Assembly (NCBI GenBank): GCA_016711215.1
Contig: JADJTL010000003.1
Location: 1 to 64,000 of the forward strand
Source: Pseudomonadota bacterium
GTDB taxonomy: Bacteria > Myxococcota_A > Polyangia > GCA-2747355
Direction: 5' to 3'
Length of the DNA stretch: 64,000 nt
Shown: positions 24,754 to 33,876 of the stretch, in pieces
How positions within the stretch are numbered: the stretch's first letter is position 1
Layout of the letters: every line of letters starts with the position of its first letter
Position numbers and translations under genes: made by a program
The notes under the pieces: generated by a model
Databases searched by the model: none
The model's input: the letters and a program-made list of their open reading frames with translations, nothing else
What the model was told of the DNA's origin: nothing

Positions 24754-26575
24754 CTAGTGCGTCGTGGCAGCGATGCGGGCGATTGTGTCCCTGATTGCGA
24801 TTGGGGTGCCGATCAGCAGATAGACCTCTGAACGGAGCAGCTCGTACTTTCGCTCGGCCAGCGCCGTTCCAGATCTGTTCAGCTTGGTCGGGTTGAGCAG
24901 CCCGGTGAAGACATCGGTGAACGCGAGCTTTGACATGTTCTCGCCAAGTCCGACGTTGGAGAGGGCGGCGTTGTCGTCGAAGAGGTTGTCGCTCGTGCGG
25001 CGGCTTTCGGCCCGCAGCGTCTGTCCGCCGAAGACCCTCGTCACGATCGGCTCGGCGTTCGCGGCCGAGCGCGGCTTGTAGATGGCGATCGCCGTGCCCT
25101 GGGTCGGATTGCTCGAGGTGCTGAGGATCAGCGCCTTCTCATAGCCGGCCTGGAGCGGATTGCTGATCTTGTTACCTAGCGCAGCCTCTTTTGCGCCGCC
25201 GCTCCGGGCGATCGCGCTGGTCAGAATGTTCCCTCTCTTGAGGTAGAAGAGGAAGGTGGGGTTCCATACGGCGTTGTCGAAGCGCAGCGACCAACGCGCG
25301 ATAAGCTGTCCAAGGTCATACTGACCCGCGTTGCCGATCGCGGGGCCATAGAGCGACGTGATCGTCCGACCCAAGAGCGTGCTGTCGAGCACGCTGGAGC
25401 CGTTCTTCTCCATCGTCCCGTGGATGAACTGCTTCAGCGCCGCCGACTCATCCGTTGTCCGCACGAAGCGATACTCATAGTAGTGTTTGAAGCAGGGGAT
25501 GGTGATCGAGGCGCCGTCCCGGCAGTTTCTGTAGGTGCCGTAAGTCGAACTCCGAGGTGACCTCGTCGGCCTGGGAACCGGAGTCGGCGAAGTTGTCCTT
25601 GTCGCCGTTGGCGGGGAGATAGCGGTCGCGCGCGAGGTCCGTCGCCTTGACGTAGTCGTAGTTGCCGTCGCCGTTATAGGTGGCCAGGCGGCGCGGCCGC
25701 AGGATCAGCGTCTGGTAGTCACGGGTTATGGTGACCCGAGCCGAGGTTCCAGCGATGTCGGAAAACCCGGCCTGCGTCGGGTTGTAGACCGCCTTGTGCA
25801 GCCGGTCACGAATCGCCGATTGACCGCCGCGACCGAAGCGGCCGGACTTGGCGCCGATGATGTCGCCGACACCGGGCAAGGCGAGCTCGTTGATGAAGCC
25901 GCCACCGAAGCTGCTAACGCCGAGGACCACGCCGCCGGAGCTCAGCCGGTGTGTGGTGGTGTTGCTGTCGTGCGACTCGGACAGGATCGCGAGCGTGTTG
26001 TTGGCGCTCGCGGACGGGAAGACGCAGAGATCGGCGTTCCTCTCGGTGCAGGCGTAGTTCTCCGTCAGGCTCGGCACCCGGAACGAGCCAGAGCTGATGA
26101 GCGGCGCCGCGGCGTTCCTGTTCGTGGCCCGAACGCCGAGCACGTGAACATAGGCGCCACCGCGGAGCTGCAGCGTCGTCGTGGGGATCCTAATCCGGTA
26201 GCGATGGGTCAGCAGGGTGCTGCCGCAGGCGCTCGCCACGGCTGCCGAGCTGGGAAGATTGGCCAGGGTGCTGCTGATCAGGGCGCCACTCGCGTAGGCG
26301 CTGCTGCTGGGCGACGCGTAGAAGAGCACCTTTATCGAGCGGCTTTGCGCCTTCTCACAGGCCCAGCCGGTGATGTACCAGCTGCCGTTGACCTGCAGGA
26401 CCTGATCGACATGGCCCTTGATCGGGTTGGCGCTGAGCGCCTGCGCGGTCGAGCCGACCCGTTCCGGGAGGGCGTCGACACCGTCGCCTCCGATGGGCGG
26501 TCCTTCGTCCGCCGCGAGGCCGCAGGATGCGAGGAGCAGGCATGATGCGAAGATCAGGGTGTGGCGAGACTTCAT
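24754..26575 (-). pseudogene. lipoprotein gene split by a 1-bp frameshift
   Basis: The first part starts MKSRHTLIFASCLLLASCGL, a type II signal peptide with lipobox LLASC. A GWxCE domain follows (GHVDQVLQVNGSWYITGWAC), a module common in myxobacterial lipoproteins. That frame ends in an unlikely Leu/His/Arg tail at 25475. Removing one base of the AA at 25542-25543 joins it to YGTYRNCRDGASITIPCFKHYYEYRF and onward into the second frame, which runs to 24754. The repaired protein would be 606 residues. The second half (FIHGTMEKNGSSVLDSTLLG; RWSLRFDNAVWNPTFLFYLK) is probably a cell-surface domain of unknown role. It is either a true pseudogene or a base error. The upstream gap 26576-26883 contains only a 6-bp hairpin at 26670-26686. 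Confidence 0.75.
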
Positions 26576-26883
26576 TGGCGGATCCTCCTCTGCGGTGCTG
26601 CGGGCCCTGGTGGATTGGGCTCAACGCGTGAAAGCCAAGCGGGCACGCGACTGCTCGTCCGATTAGCAAGGCCCTCAGCAAGGGCCGTGCCCTCTTCCGC
26701 CCAGCGGCGCGCCGCCCGCGCCGCACGCCGAGACAGGGACTTTTGTCTGCCCTGAACTCCAGGGGCCTGGGTAGTGGGGGCGCAGCCCCGGGGGCCCAGT
26801 CACCAAGGCGGCTCGCCGGTGCTTGGCTCGTTTGCGGCTTTTCGATTGACGCGCCGGGCCCCTCTCGCGCTATAGGGGGCCGC

Positions 26884-27612
26884 ATGGACGGCGCAACCTC
26901 CTCAACCCCGGCGGCTCGCGCTGGCGAGTATCAGCAGCGCGGCGATTACCATCGCGCGCCGGACCCGAGCTGGCGCTACTACCCGGTCTACGTCGAGAAG
27001 ATGGCTCGGGTGCGTGCGTATCTCGACCAGCCGGCCCTGGAGCGGGCGCGCATCCTCGACGTCGGCTGCGGCGAGGGGCTGCTCGTCGAGGAGTATCGCA
27101 AGCAGGGGCGCGATATTCAGGGGCTCGACCTGAACTACAGCTCACCCGCGGTGACCCGCGGCGACGTCGGGCACATGCCCTGGGAGGCCGAGAGCTTCGA
27201 CCTGGTGCTAGCGCTCGACGTGATCGAGCACCTCGGCTACGCGAGGCAGCCCGAGGCGCTGCGCGAGATGGCGCGGGTGCTGAAACCAGGTGGGCGCGCC
27301 TACGTCTCGCTCCCAAACCTCGCGCACTTCGCCTCACGCCTGGCGCTCCTCTTCGCTGGACGGCTGATTCGCACCTCCGAGCCAGAGCGCCACCCGGGCG
27401 ATCGGCCGATCGCCGAGTACCTCGAGCTGCTCGAAGCCTGCGGCTTCGAGGTCCTGAGCCGGCGCGGCATCTTTCCGACGTACCCGATCGTCTCCGCCCT
27501 GACCTGGCTCGCCCCGGCCCGCGCCCTCCCCCTGCACCGGCTGCTCAATGCCACCGCCGCTTGGCCAGGCTTCTGCTTCCTCAATCTGCTCGAGCTGCGC
27601 AAGACGGGCTAG
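26884..27612 (+). CDS. SAM-dependent methyltransferase (type 11 family)
   Basis: 242 residues. ILDVGCGEGLLVEEYRKQG is motif I, FDLVLALDVIEHL is the post-motif region, and MARVLKPGGRAYVSLPNLAHF completes the Methyltransf_11/23 fold. The PNLAHF and YPIVSALTWLAP style is like small-molecule or glycan methyltransferases; the substrate is unknown. I chose ATG at 26884, where good coding sequence begins; an in-frame ATG upstream would add 47 atypical residues. The last 279 bp overlap the convergent permease gene. Confidence 0.8.
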   Translation: MDGATSSTPAARAGEYQQRGDYHRAPDPSWRYYPVYVEKMARVRAYLDQPALERARILDVGCGEGLLVEEYRKQGRDIQGLDLNYSSPAVTRGDVGHMPWEAESFDLVLALDVIEHLGYARQPEALREMARVLKPGGRAYVSLPNLAHFASRLALLFAGRLIRTSEPERHPGDRPIAEYLELLEACGFEVLSRRGIFPTYPIVSALTWLAPARALPLHRLLNATAAWPGFCFLNLLELRKTG

Positions 27613-28395
27613 CGTAGCCGCCGGCCGAGCCTGAACGGGGGGACGCTCGTTCGCTCCTGGCCCCCGAGCGAGCGCGAAGACCATCCCGCTGAGCGCGTAG
27701 AGCGCGACCACCGTATAGCCGGTCGGGAGGTCGAAGAAGTATGAGGCGGTGATGGCGATCAGGTTCAGCGCCGTCCCTAGCCCCCACGCGCCGAGCAGCT
27801 TCACCTTAAAGGAGTAGCGCGTCGCCGACATGATGAAGGCGGGCGAGACGAGGATGGCGAAGACCACCAGCACTCCGGCGAGGTTCACAGAGCTGGTGAC
27901 CGTCAGCGAGAAGGAGCCGAAGAACACCAGCTCCTTCCACAACCCCCGCAGTCGCCCCATCGTCAGCCAGAGCAGCGCGCCAATGGCCAGATAGAGCCCG
28001 GCTGTCTTGAGCACCGCGCTCAGCGGTACGAAGAGGATGTCGGCGGCGATCAGGTGCTGTAGCTCCTCACCCCCGCGCGGCGCGCGGCTGAGCACCAGGA
28101 CGGCGGCGCTCATGCCAAAGGCGTAGAGCAGCCCGATGAAGGCCTCCTGATGCTTCGCGCGCTTCGTCGAGAGGGCGATCAGCAGCGCACCGGCGAGCGA
28201 GAAGAGGAGCGACACCAGGTAGACGTGCTGGCCGTCGAAGCACCAGATGGCCGTCGCGGCGCCCAGGGCGGCCATCTGGCCAATCCCGAGGTCGGTGAAG
28301 ATGATGCCGCGCTCGATGATGTGCAGCCCATAGTAGGAATGGATGCCGAGCAGGACGACCGAGAGCAAGAAGGCGCCAAAGAGCACGTCGATCAT
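27334..28395 (-). CDS. metal ABC transporter permease (ZnuB/MntB-like)
   Basis: Polytopic membrane protein of the ABC-3 family. Eight or so hydrophobic segments can be followed from MIDVLFGAFLLSVVLLGIHSYYGLHIIERGIIFTDLGIGQMAALGA to TGYTVVALYALSGMVFALARG. IFTDLGIGQMAALGA is the EAA-like loop that contacts the ATPase. Membrane segments end near residue 245, normal for the family; the remaining ~105 residues are Ala/Arg/Glu-rich and lie antisense to the neighbouring methyltransferase. The start overlaps the end of the binding-protein gene as ATGA. No ATPase gene is nearby. Confidence 0.85.
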   Translation of the reverse strand: MIDVLFGAFLLSVVLLGIHSYYGLHIIERGIIFTDLGIGQMAALGAATAIWCFDGQHVYLVSLLFSLAGALLIALSTKRAKHQEAFIGLLYAFGMSAAVLVLSRAPRGGEELQHLIAADILFVPLSAVLKTAGLYLAIGALLWLTMGRLRGLWKELVFFGSFSLTVTSSVNLAGVLVVFAILVSPAFIMSATRYSFKVKLLGAWGLGTALNLIAITASYFFDLPTGYTVVALYALSGMVFALARGPGANERPPVQARPAATLARLAQLEQIEEAEAWPSGGGIEQPVQGEGAGRGEPGQGGDDRVRRKDAAPAQDLEAAGFEQLEVLGDRPIARVALWLGGANQPSSEEERQA

Positions 28396-29294
28396 GGCAG
28401 CGCCCTCGCGAGCAGCGTGTCATAGAGGCCGAAGAGGTCCTGCACGCCGGGAACGGCGCCCAGGTCATGCGGCAAGACGGCCCAGCGCGCCGACAGCTTC
28501 TTCGCCAGGCCGGCGGGCGAGGACTGCTCGTGATAGGCGTCGGCGGCGATCAGGTGGACCGTGCCGGAGCCATTCGCCTCGATCAGCTCCGCGAGGTGCC
28601 TGCTGGTCGGTGGAATGCCGGGCTTCGGCTCCAGTTCGCCGACGATTATCATGCCCGTGCGTCCGGCGAAGTAATTGAAGAGTCGGTGGTACTGGAGCAG
28701 CTTCTGGCCGCGCAACGGCGCGGCGCGCCGGTCCCAGGCCGCCGACCGCGGCCTCCAGCGCGACAGAAAGGCCTCGAGGTTCTGCTGATAGCCCGCCGCC
28801 CCCGCGCGGTCGATGCGGCCGAGCGCCTCGGCGATCGCCCGCGCCAGCGCCGGCACGTTATGCCAGTCGAGGATGAAGTGCGGATTGCCCTCTGGATGGA
28901 CGTCGCCCTCGGATCGGCTCAGGGAGCGGGGCTTGTCGATCAGCGCGACAGACGCGGATAGATCGAGGAAGCCGGGAGCGCTAGGCAGAATCCGGGGGTT
29001 GCTGGCCTGGCGGATCAGCGGCGGGATGAAGCCGATCTCGAGCGACGCGCCGTTGATGATCAGCAGGTCGGCCTGGCGCAGCTTGCCGATGAAGGAGGGC
29101 CGCGGCACCACGAAATGCGGATCCTCGTCGCCCTTGGCGAGCACGGCGACCTCGCTTCGCTCGCGCGCGATCTCCCGCACCAACGACGCCACGTAGGGAT
29201 AGCTGACGACGATCTTGCGCTTGGCCTGGGCGGAGCCTGCGTGGGCGAAGCCGACCACCGCAGCGGCCAGCACGCCGATCAACCTGAGCTTCAT
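28392..29294 (-). CDS. periplasmic zinc/manganese-binding protein (ZnuA-like)
   Basis: 300 residues with a signal peptide (LIGVLAAAVVGFAHAGSAQA). Family features are VSYPYVASLVREIARERSEV, the metal-ligand regions DEDPHF, GNPHFILDW and LQYHRLFNYFAGR, and the late DAYHEQSS. The His-rich loop of ZnuA is absent or very short (EGDVHPEGNPH). It feeds the permease encoded immediately downstream by the overlapping ATGA. Confidence 0.86.
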   Translation of the reverse strand: MKLRLIGVLAAAVVGFAHAGSAQAKRKIVVSYPYVASLVREIARERSEVAVLAKGDEDPHFVVPRPSFIGKLRQADLLIINGASLEIGFIPPLIRQASNPRILPSAPGFLDLSASVALIDKPRSLSRSEGDVHPEGNPHFILDWHNVPALARAIAEALGRIDRAGAAGYQQNLEAFLSRWRPRSAAWDRRAAPLRGQKLLQYHRLFNYFAGRTGMIIVGELEPKPGIPPTSRHLAELIEANGSGTVHLIAADAYHEQSSPAGLAKKLSARWAVLPHDLGAVPGVQDLFGLYDTLLARALP

Positions 29295-29335
29295 CTCAAC
29301 GCTCCTCTGCTGGCGCCAACAGGCGCCTGGGTTCG

Positions 29336-30766
29336 TCAGAAGGCATGCGCGCCGTGGGGGCCGACGGCGATGTTCACCTGCAGCAGGAGCTCGTGGACGT
29401 CCCGCTGCGCCCCCTCAAGAAAGCGCGAGCGATCGAGGTCGTACTGGAGTCGAAATCTGGAGTACTCGGAGGGGCTGAACTCCAACATCGCGGCATAGCG
29501 TGGAAGCAGGCGCTGGAGCGGCTGCCGCACGTCGTCGACGCTGACCACGTTCTCCGTCAGCAGATCCAGACGGCCACCCACTCGCCATTGGCCCGCAGCA
29601 TCGAAGCGCCAGATCAGCTCGCTATAGCCCCCGCCCTGCCGCTTTTCGGCCTCGTGGATCGCGCCGTCAGAGGCCAGGGCGAGTCGCCCGGACGAGAGGC
29701 GCCCTAGGTACTCGGTCTGCCAGGTAATGCTCCTGTACGAGCTGAGCAGGTACTTGTAGGTGAGCTCGGCGTCGTAGACGAGGGTGCCCGGGGCGCTGAG
29801 GGCCATATCGGTCGGCAGGCCCTCGATGCGGCTCTGGGTCGAGTGACCGTAGATCAGCGACCCGCCGAGGAGAAGGACGTGATCGCCGACATCGAAGGAG
29901 GTCTTGAGCGAGCCGATGTACAAGACAGGGACGGCAGGGGCCTTGGCCGAGAGCGTCGCTCCGTCTGCCGTGGACAGCTCAAAGCCGGCGGCGTTGAAGG
30001 TCGGCGCCTGGTCGAAGGCCCCTTGATAGACCTCGGCGTGAGCCTGCAGCAGGTAGTCGAGGGGAGCCGTCCAGGAGAGCCGGACGCCGGGGTTCTTGAG
30101 CCCTTCGCCGCCGATCAGTCCCTCGTAGATCAGCGGTGGATCATTGAAGTCCCAAAGGTGCTTATGCAGGCCGTTGAGCCGCCCGAAGGCCGAGAGGAAC
30201 TTCCCGACGCGGAGGCGGCACCCGAAGGGCAAGGAGCGCAGGTCGATGTACGCTTCTTCGATCTCGAGGCCATCAGGCTCGAGCGTGAGGACACCGAAGA
30301 AGTCGAAGTAGGGGTCGACCGCGGCGTTGAAGACCAGCTCGAAGTAGTTGAAGTTGATGCCGCGCAGCTTCCCGCCGCGATCGCTTTGCTCGAGCAGCCC
30401 GGGAAGGGCCAGGGCACTCGCCTCCCGATCCGCGAGGTTCGGCGCAGCGAAGGTGAGGTCGGTGATGATGGAGATCTCGGGATTGAAAGCGTTCTGGGTC
30501 GAGGCCGGCGCGCCCACGGGCGGTGGCCCGGGCGACGGGGTGCGCTCGGTCACCGCCTGCTCCAACGCCTCGATACGCCGCAGCAGCTCGACGCGGGAGG
30601 GCAAGGGCTCCGCTTCCCGCGCGGCGGGGGCGACGTGGTCGGCAGGCGCGCCATCCGATGGGTTCTGGGCGCGCGCCAGACCTGCGCCGAGCGGCGCGGG
30701 GACGAGCAGCAGGAGCGTCAGGCGACCCACGCAGGCTGCGCGGAGGCGACGAGGACGCTGGGACAT
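29336..30766 (-). CDS. outer-membrane beta-barrel (porin-like) protein
   Basis: 476 residues. A signal peptide follows MSQRPRRLRAACVG (TLLLLVPAPLGAGLARA) and a short coiled-coil (RVELLRRIEALEQAVTER) links to a beta-barrel with many alternating amphipathic strands. The N-terminus NAFNPEISIITDLTFAAPN and the barrel resemble the outer-membrane proteins that accompany zinc/TonB-like uptake loci in proteobacteria. Its position 41 bp upstream of the binding-protein gene supports a role in metal entry (inference). I chose ATG at 30766 with AGAAGG upstream. The barrel ends in ...HGAHAF, a C-terminal Phe as in many barrels. Confidence 0.72.
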   Translation of the reverse strand: MSQRPRRLRAACVGRLTLLLLVPAPLGAGLARAQNPSDGAPADHVAPAAREAEPLPSRVELLRRIEALEQAVTERTPSPGPPPVGAPASTQNAFNPEISIITDLTFAAPNLADREASALALPGLLEQSDRGGKLRGINFNYFELVFNAAVDPYFDFFGVLTLEPDGLEIEEAYIDLRSLPFGCRLRVGKFLSAFGRLNGLHKHLWDFNDPPLIYEGLIGGEGLKNPGVRLSWTAPLDYLLQAHAEVYQGAFDQAPTFNAAGFELSTADGATLSAKAPAVPVLYIGSLKTSFDVGDHVLLLGGSLIYGHSTQSRIEGLPTDMALSAPGTLVYDAELTYKYLLSSYRSITWQTEYLGRLSSGRLALASDGAIHEAEKRQGGGYSELIWRFDAAGQWRVGGRLDLLTENVVSVDDVRQPLQRLLPRYAAMLEFSPSEYSRFRLQYDLDRSRFLEGAQRDVHELLLQVNIAVGPHGAHAF

Positions 30767-30889
30767 GGCTTTACCTTCTCCGCGGGTGCAGACCCATGGC
30801 CGCCGCCGCCGCCGCCGCCGCCGCGCGCAGGCGGGCCGCGCAAGCGTGCCGTCCGCGTGCCCCTGACGATCAGGGCAGGAGCAAACAGT

Positions 30890-30960
30890 GATCAGGGATC
30901 GGTGACCACTAAAGCAGTGAATCACTGAATCAGGGGATCAAGGGATCAGGGGATCACACG
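30890..30960. promoter_or_regulatory. AT-richer repeat cluster upstream of the metal-uptake genes
   Basis: This patch contains the palindrome AGTGAATCACT (30916-30926), TGATCAGGGATC and three closely spaced GGGATCA repeats near 30933-30957. It lies about 120-190 bp upstream of the porin-like gene and at the 3' end of the small exported-protein gene. It could hold a metal-responsive operator; it does not match a Zur box I know. Confidence 0.4.
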
Positions 30961-31385
30961 AGCGGAGGCGAGGTCTTTGGCGCGACGCGCAGCAAGCCGG
31001 TCGATCGATCGGCGGCGGGCGCTGGGAGCCAGGGACCGCGGGAGGCCCCCCTGCCGCAAAAGCCAGCGCTGATCCCCCGCACGCCGTGGCGGAGCTTCTC
31101 GCTGAGGTTGGAGCGATCGGCCAGCGGACAGGAGGCGTGATCGTCGCCGCCGTGCGCCGCGCTGCCTTGCAGCAACGCCGAGCGCTGCTGCGGCGCGGGC
31201 GAAGGCGCCTGCCTTGCGGCCGCCGGCCCTTCCTCGATCGTTCGGTGCTGACCGCAGTAGCGATGGACGTGGGCGCGACCCAGCGGGGAAGACGACGCGA
31301 TCGCGTGCAGCGCGCTGGCCAGCGGCGCCGAGAGCCAGAGGGCGACGAGCAAGGCCGAGCGATAGCGGAAGCCGTTGGAAGCCAT
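30954..31385 (-). CDS. small exported His/Cys-containing protein
   Basis: 143 residues from ATG 31385. The N-terminus RSALLVALWLSAPLASALHA is a signal peptide. The mature part has RAHVHRYCGQHRTIEEG and HGGDDHASCPLAD, a spacing of His and Cys that suggests metal binding. A Ser/Pro/Arg-rich tail follows. I have seen no family I can name with certainty; location next to the zinc-uptake genes makes a periplasmic metal chaperone or sensor plausible. Confidence 0.5.
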   Translation of the reverse strand: MASNGFRYRSALLVALWLSAPLASALHAIASSSPLGRAHVHRYCGQHRTIEEGPAAARQAPSPAPQQRSALLQGSAAHGGDDHASCPLADRSNLSEKLRHGVRGISAGFCGRGASRGPWLPAPAADRSTGLLRVAPKTSPPLV

Positions 31386-31621
31386 CAGCGCGGGCACGCT
31401 ATCAGCGCACCCGCGGGCTGGTCAACCGGCGCTGAGCCGCTTCTTGGTTGCGAGCGACCTGCCGGAGAGTCGTCCCTTCGAGGGCATTCCAATCCAAGCC
31501 CCAGATGGACGAGCGCGCAAATGTCACTTAACCTGCGAAAGTTCCAGGAGTCAATCTTCGAAGGTCAAGGGGCGGCCAAGGTCCCGGGGCCGGCGACCGG
31601 AGCTTGGAGGGCGCGTTCAAC

Positions 31622-33835
31622 ATGACGCCTCCGATCGGCAAGCGGCCTTGCTTCGCTCTGCTGCTATGGGCTGTGCTCGCCGGGTTCTTCCCCGGGGCTG
31701 CAGCGCACGCGAAGACCGCCTCGGCGCCCTTGACCATGCTCTGGGATGCCCCGCGCGGTCCCGCGGCTTCGGACGATGCGCTCCGTTGGCTAACCAAGCT
31801 CCGCGACGCCGTCTCGCGGCCGCGCGCGGGTTGCGATCGCCTCGCGCTCCCAGACCTGTCGTTGAGCAAGCCAGCCCGCGCCTTGCAGCTCAAGGTCGAT
31901 CGCCAGCAACGCGCGGGGCGATCGCCGATCGTCTACCTGCAGGATCCAATCGCCGAGATCTTTATGGTCGTCGCCACCGACGTGCGCGGTTGCCCCTCGA
32001 TCTTCGTCTCCGGTCGCGCCCTGCCCTTCGCGCAGCGGGCGATCATCAGCCCCTTCCCCAATGCGCGGCTGCCCGACCTACCCGAGGGCGCGGTGATCAC
32101 GGCGATCGTGCAGGACTTCAAGACGATTCGTCCGTGGATCATGCTCGCCGACGAGACCCGCTTTGTCCGCGAGAACGCCCTGCTATGGGTCGGTGCAGGC
32201 GTCTACAGCGGTCTCCTGCTGATGATGATCGTCGTCGCCCTCGGCTTCGGCGCCTACGCGGGGAGCCGCGTCGCCTCGGCCTACGCCCTCTACTGCCTGG
32301 CGCTGCAGGTCTGGCTGGTGCAGAACTTCGGCATCGGCGCGGCGTGCTTCTCCTCCTGGCCGGGCCCGCAGTCCTTTCCGCTCTTGCAGGCGATCTCGGT
32401 CGCCGGCGTCGTGCTCGGCGTAGGTCTTGCCGTGCTCGAGTTTCTGCGGCTTCGCGGGCGCGCACGCGCCGCGGTCGGCGGCTTCGTCGTGCTCAGCGCG
32501 CTCGGCTTCCTCGCTTCGGCCTGGCATGCGGCGGGGTATCGCGTCGGGGCGGCCATTCTTTCCGGTCTGGCCCTGGCCACGATCGTCCAACTGGCGCGGG
32601 CGGTGGTTAGCGGCGATGCCTCGATCCGCCTCTTCACGCTCGGACTGGGCGCGACCATGATCGGTGGGGGCGTGCAGGCCTTTTCAGTCATCGGCACCGG
32701 CCTCCAGGTCAACCGTCTGGCGGCGTTCGCCTTTCCCCTCGGCAGCCTCGTTCAAGCCGCCTTCTGGCTCGCCGCGCTGATCATCCGCCGCCAGCGCGAG
32801 TTGAACGTGCTACGGGCCGAACAGGCGCAGGCACGCCTCGCGGATACGGTGCGGCAGGTTGGCGCGGACCTCAACTCGACCCTCGAGCTTCCGGAGGTGT
32901 TGGATCGGCTGCTCGGTCATGTGGCTCGCTTCGTGAGGTTCGATCAGGCGGTCGTGTTCGCGCTTGAAGGTGAAGGGATTCGTGTCGTCGCGTCGCGGGG
33001 CTTCGCTGCGCAGCAGCTCCCCTCGGGCCCCGTGCCCTTGGACGAGCTTCGCGCCTTGTCCAAGATCGCGCGAAGTGGCGAGCAGGTCCTTTGCACGCCG
33101 ACATCCCCCTCCCCGGGCGAGGGGCACTACCTGGGCCTGCAACGGGTGTCGTCATGGCTCGCCCTACCGCTGCGGGCCCGCGACGAGGTCATCGGCATCC
33201 TCGCGCTGGACCGCAGGACGGGCGAGCCCTTTTCCGAGCGCGACCTGGATCTCGTGAACACCTTCACCGGGACGGCGGGCGTGGCCGCCCAGAACGCGCG
33301 GCTCTTTGGCGAGACGCGTTCGTTGGCGACGACGGATGGCCTGACGGGTCTGCTCAACCGCACGCATTTCTTCCACCTTGCCGAGCAGGAGCTACGACGC
33401 TGCCGCCGGCTCGGCGGTCCGGTCTCCGTGCTGATGGTGGACGTCGACCATTTCAAGCGGATCAACGACCGCTACGGCCACCAGGCCGGAGACCTGGTAC
33501 TGGCCCGCGTGGGCGAATGCCTGAAGACGAAGATCCGCGAGATGGATCTCGTCGGGCGCTACGGCGGCGAGGAATTCGCAGCGCTCCTGCCCCAAACGCC
33601 CCCGCCCCTGGCGCGAGAGGTGGGGGAGCGCATCCGCCGAACCATCGAGGCCCTGAGCATCATGGTCGATGGGCAGACGATCCCCGTAACGCTCTCGGTC
33701 GGCGTCGCCGGCCGGGCCCAACCCGACGACCTGCCCGCTTTGTTGCGACAGGCGGACGCGGCCCTCTATCAAGCCAAGAGCGCCGGCCGCAACCGGGTCG
33801 TCGTGGCAACCGAGGAAGCGCCGCCTTCGACCTGA
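31622..33835 (+). CDS. membrane diguanylate cyclase (7TM sensor, GAF, GGDEF)
   Basis: 737 residues. A signal peptide and a periplasmic 7TMR-DISM-like region come first, then about seven membrane helices (residues ~180-390), a GAF domain (~410-570) and a GGDEF domain. The active site is RYGGEEF (GGEEF at 648-652), a functional variant, and REMD (639-642) matches the RxxD inhibitory I-site. Predicted role: makes c-di-GMP in response to an envelope signal. I chose ATG at 31622 with GGAGGG 9 nt upstream; a TTG at 31604 is in frame. 31398-31621 holds nothing else I recognise. Confidence 0.9.
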   Translation: MTPPIGKRPCFALLLWAVLAGFFPGAAAHAKTASAPLTMLWDAPRGPAASDDALRWLTKLRDAVSRPRAGCDRLALPDLSLSKPARALQLKVDRQQRAGRSPIVYLQDPIAEIFMVVATDVRGCPSIFVSGRALPFAQRAIISPFPNARLPDLPEGAVITAIVQDFKTIRPWIMLADETRFVRENALLWVGAGVYSGLLLMMIVVALGFGAYAGSRVASAYALYCLALQVWLVQNFGIGAACFSSWPGPQSFPLLQAISVAGVVLGVGLAVLEFLRLRGRARAAVGGFVVLSALGFLASAWHAAGYRVGAAILSGLALATIVQLARAVVSGDASIRLFTLGLGATMIGGGVQAFSVIGTGLQVNRLAAFAFPLGSLVQAAFWLAALIIRRQRELNVLRAEQAQARLADTVRQVGADLNSTLELPEVLDRLLGHVARFVRFDQAVVFALEGEGIRVVASRGFAAQQLPSGPVPLDELRALSKIARSGEQVLCTPTSPSPGEGHYLGLQRVSSWLALPLRARDEVIGILALDRRTGEPFSERDLDLVNTFTGTAGVAAQNARLFGETRSLATTDGLTGLLNRTHFFHLAEQELRRCRRLGGPVSVLMVDVDHFKRINDRYGHQAGDLVLARVGECLKTKIREMDLVGRYGGEEFAALLPQTPPPLAREVGERIRRTIEALSIMVDGQTIPVTLSVGVAGRAQPDDLPALLRQADAALYQAKSAGRNRVVVATEEAPPST

Positions 33836-33876
33836 GCTGCTGCCGCCGGGCTCGCACCCCAGGTCGCTGCGCGGCC

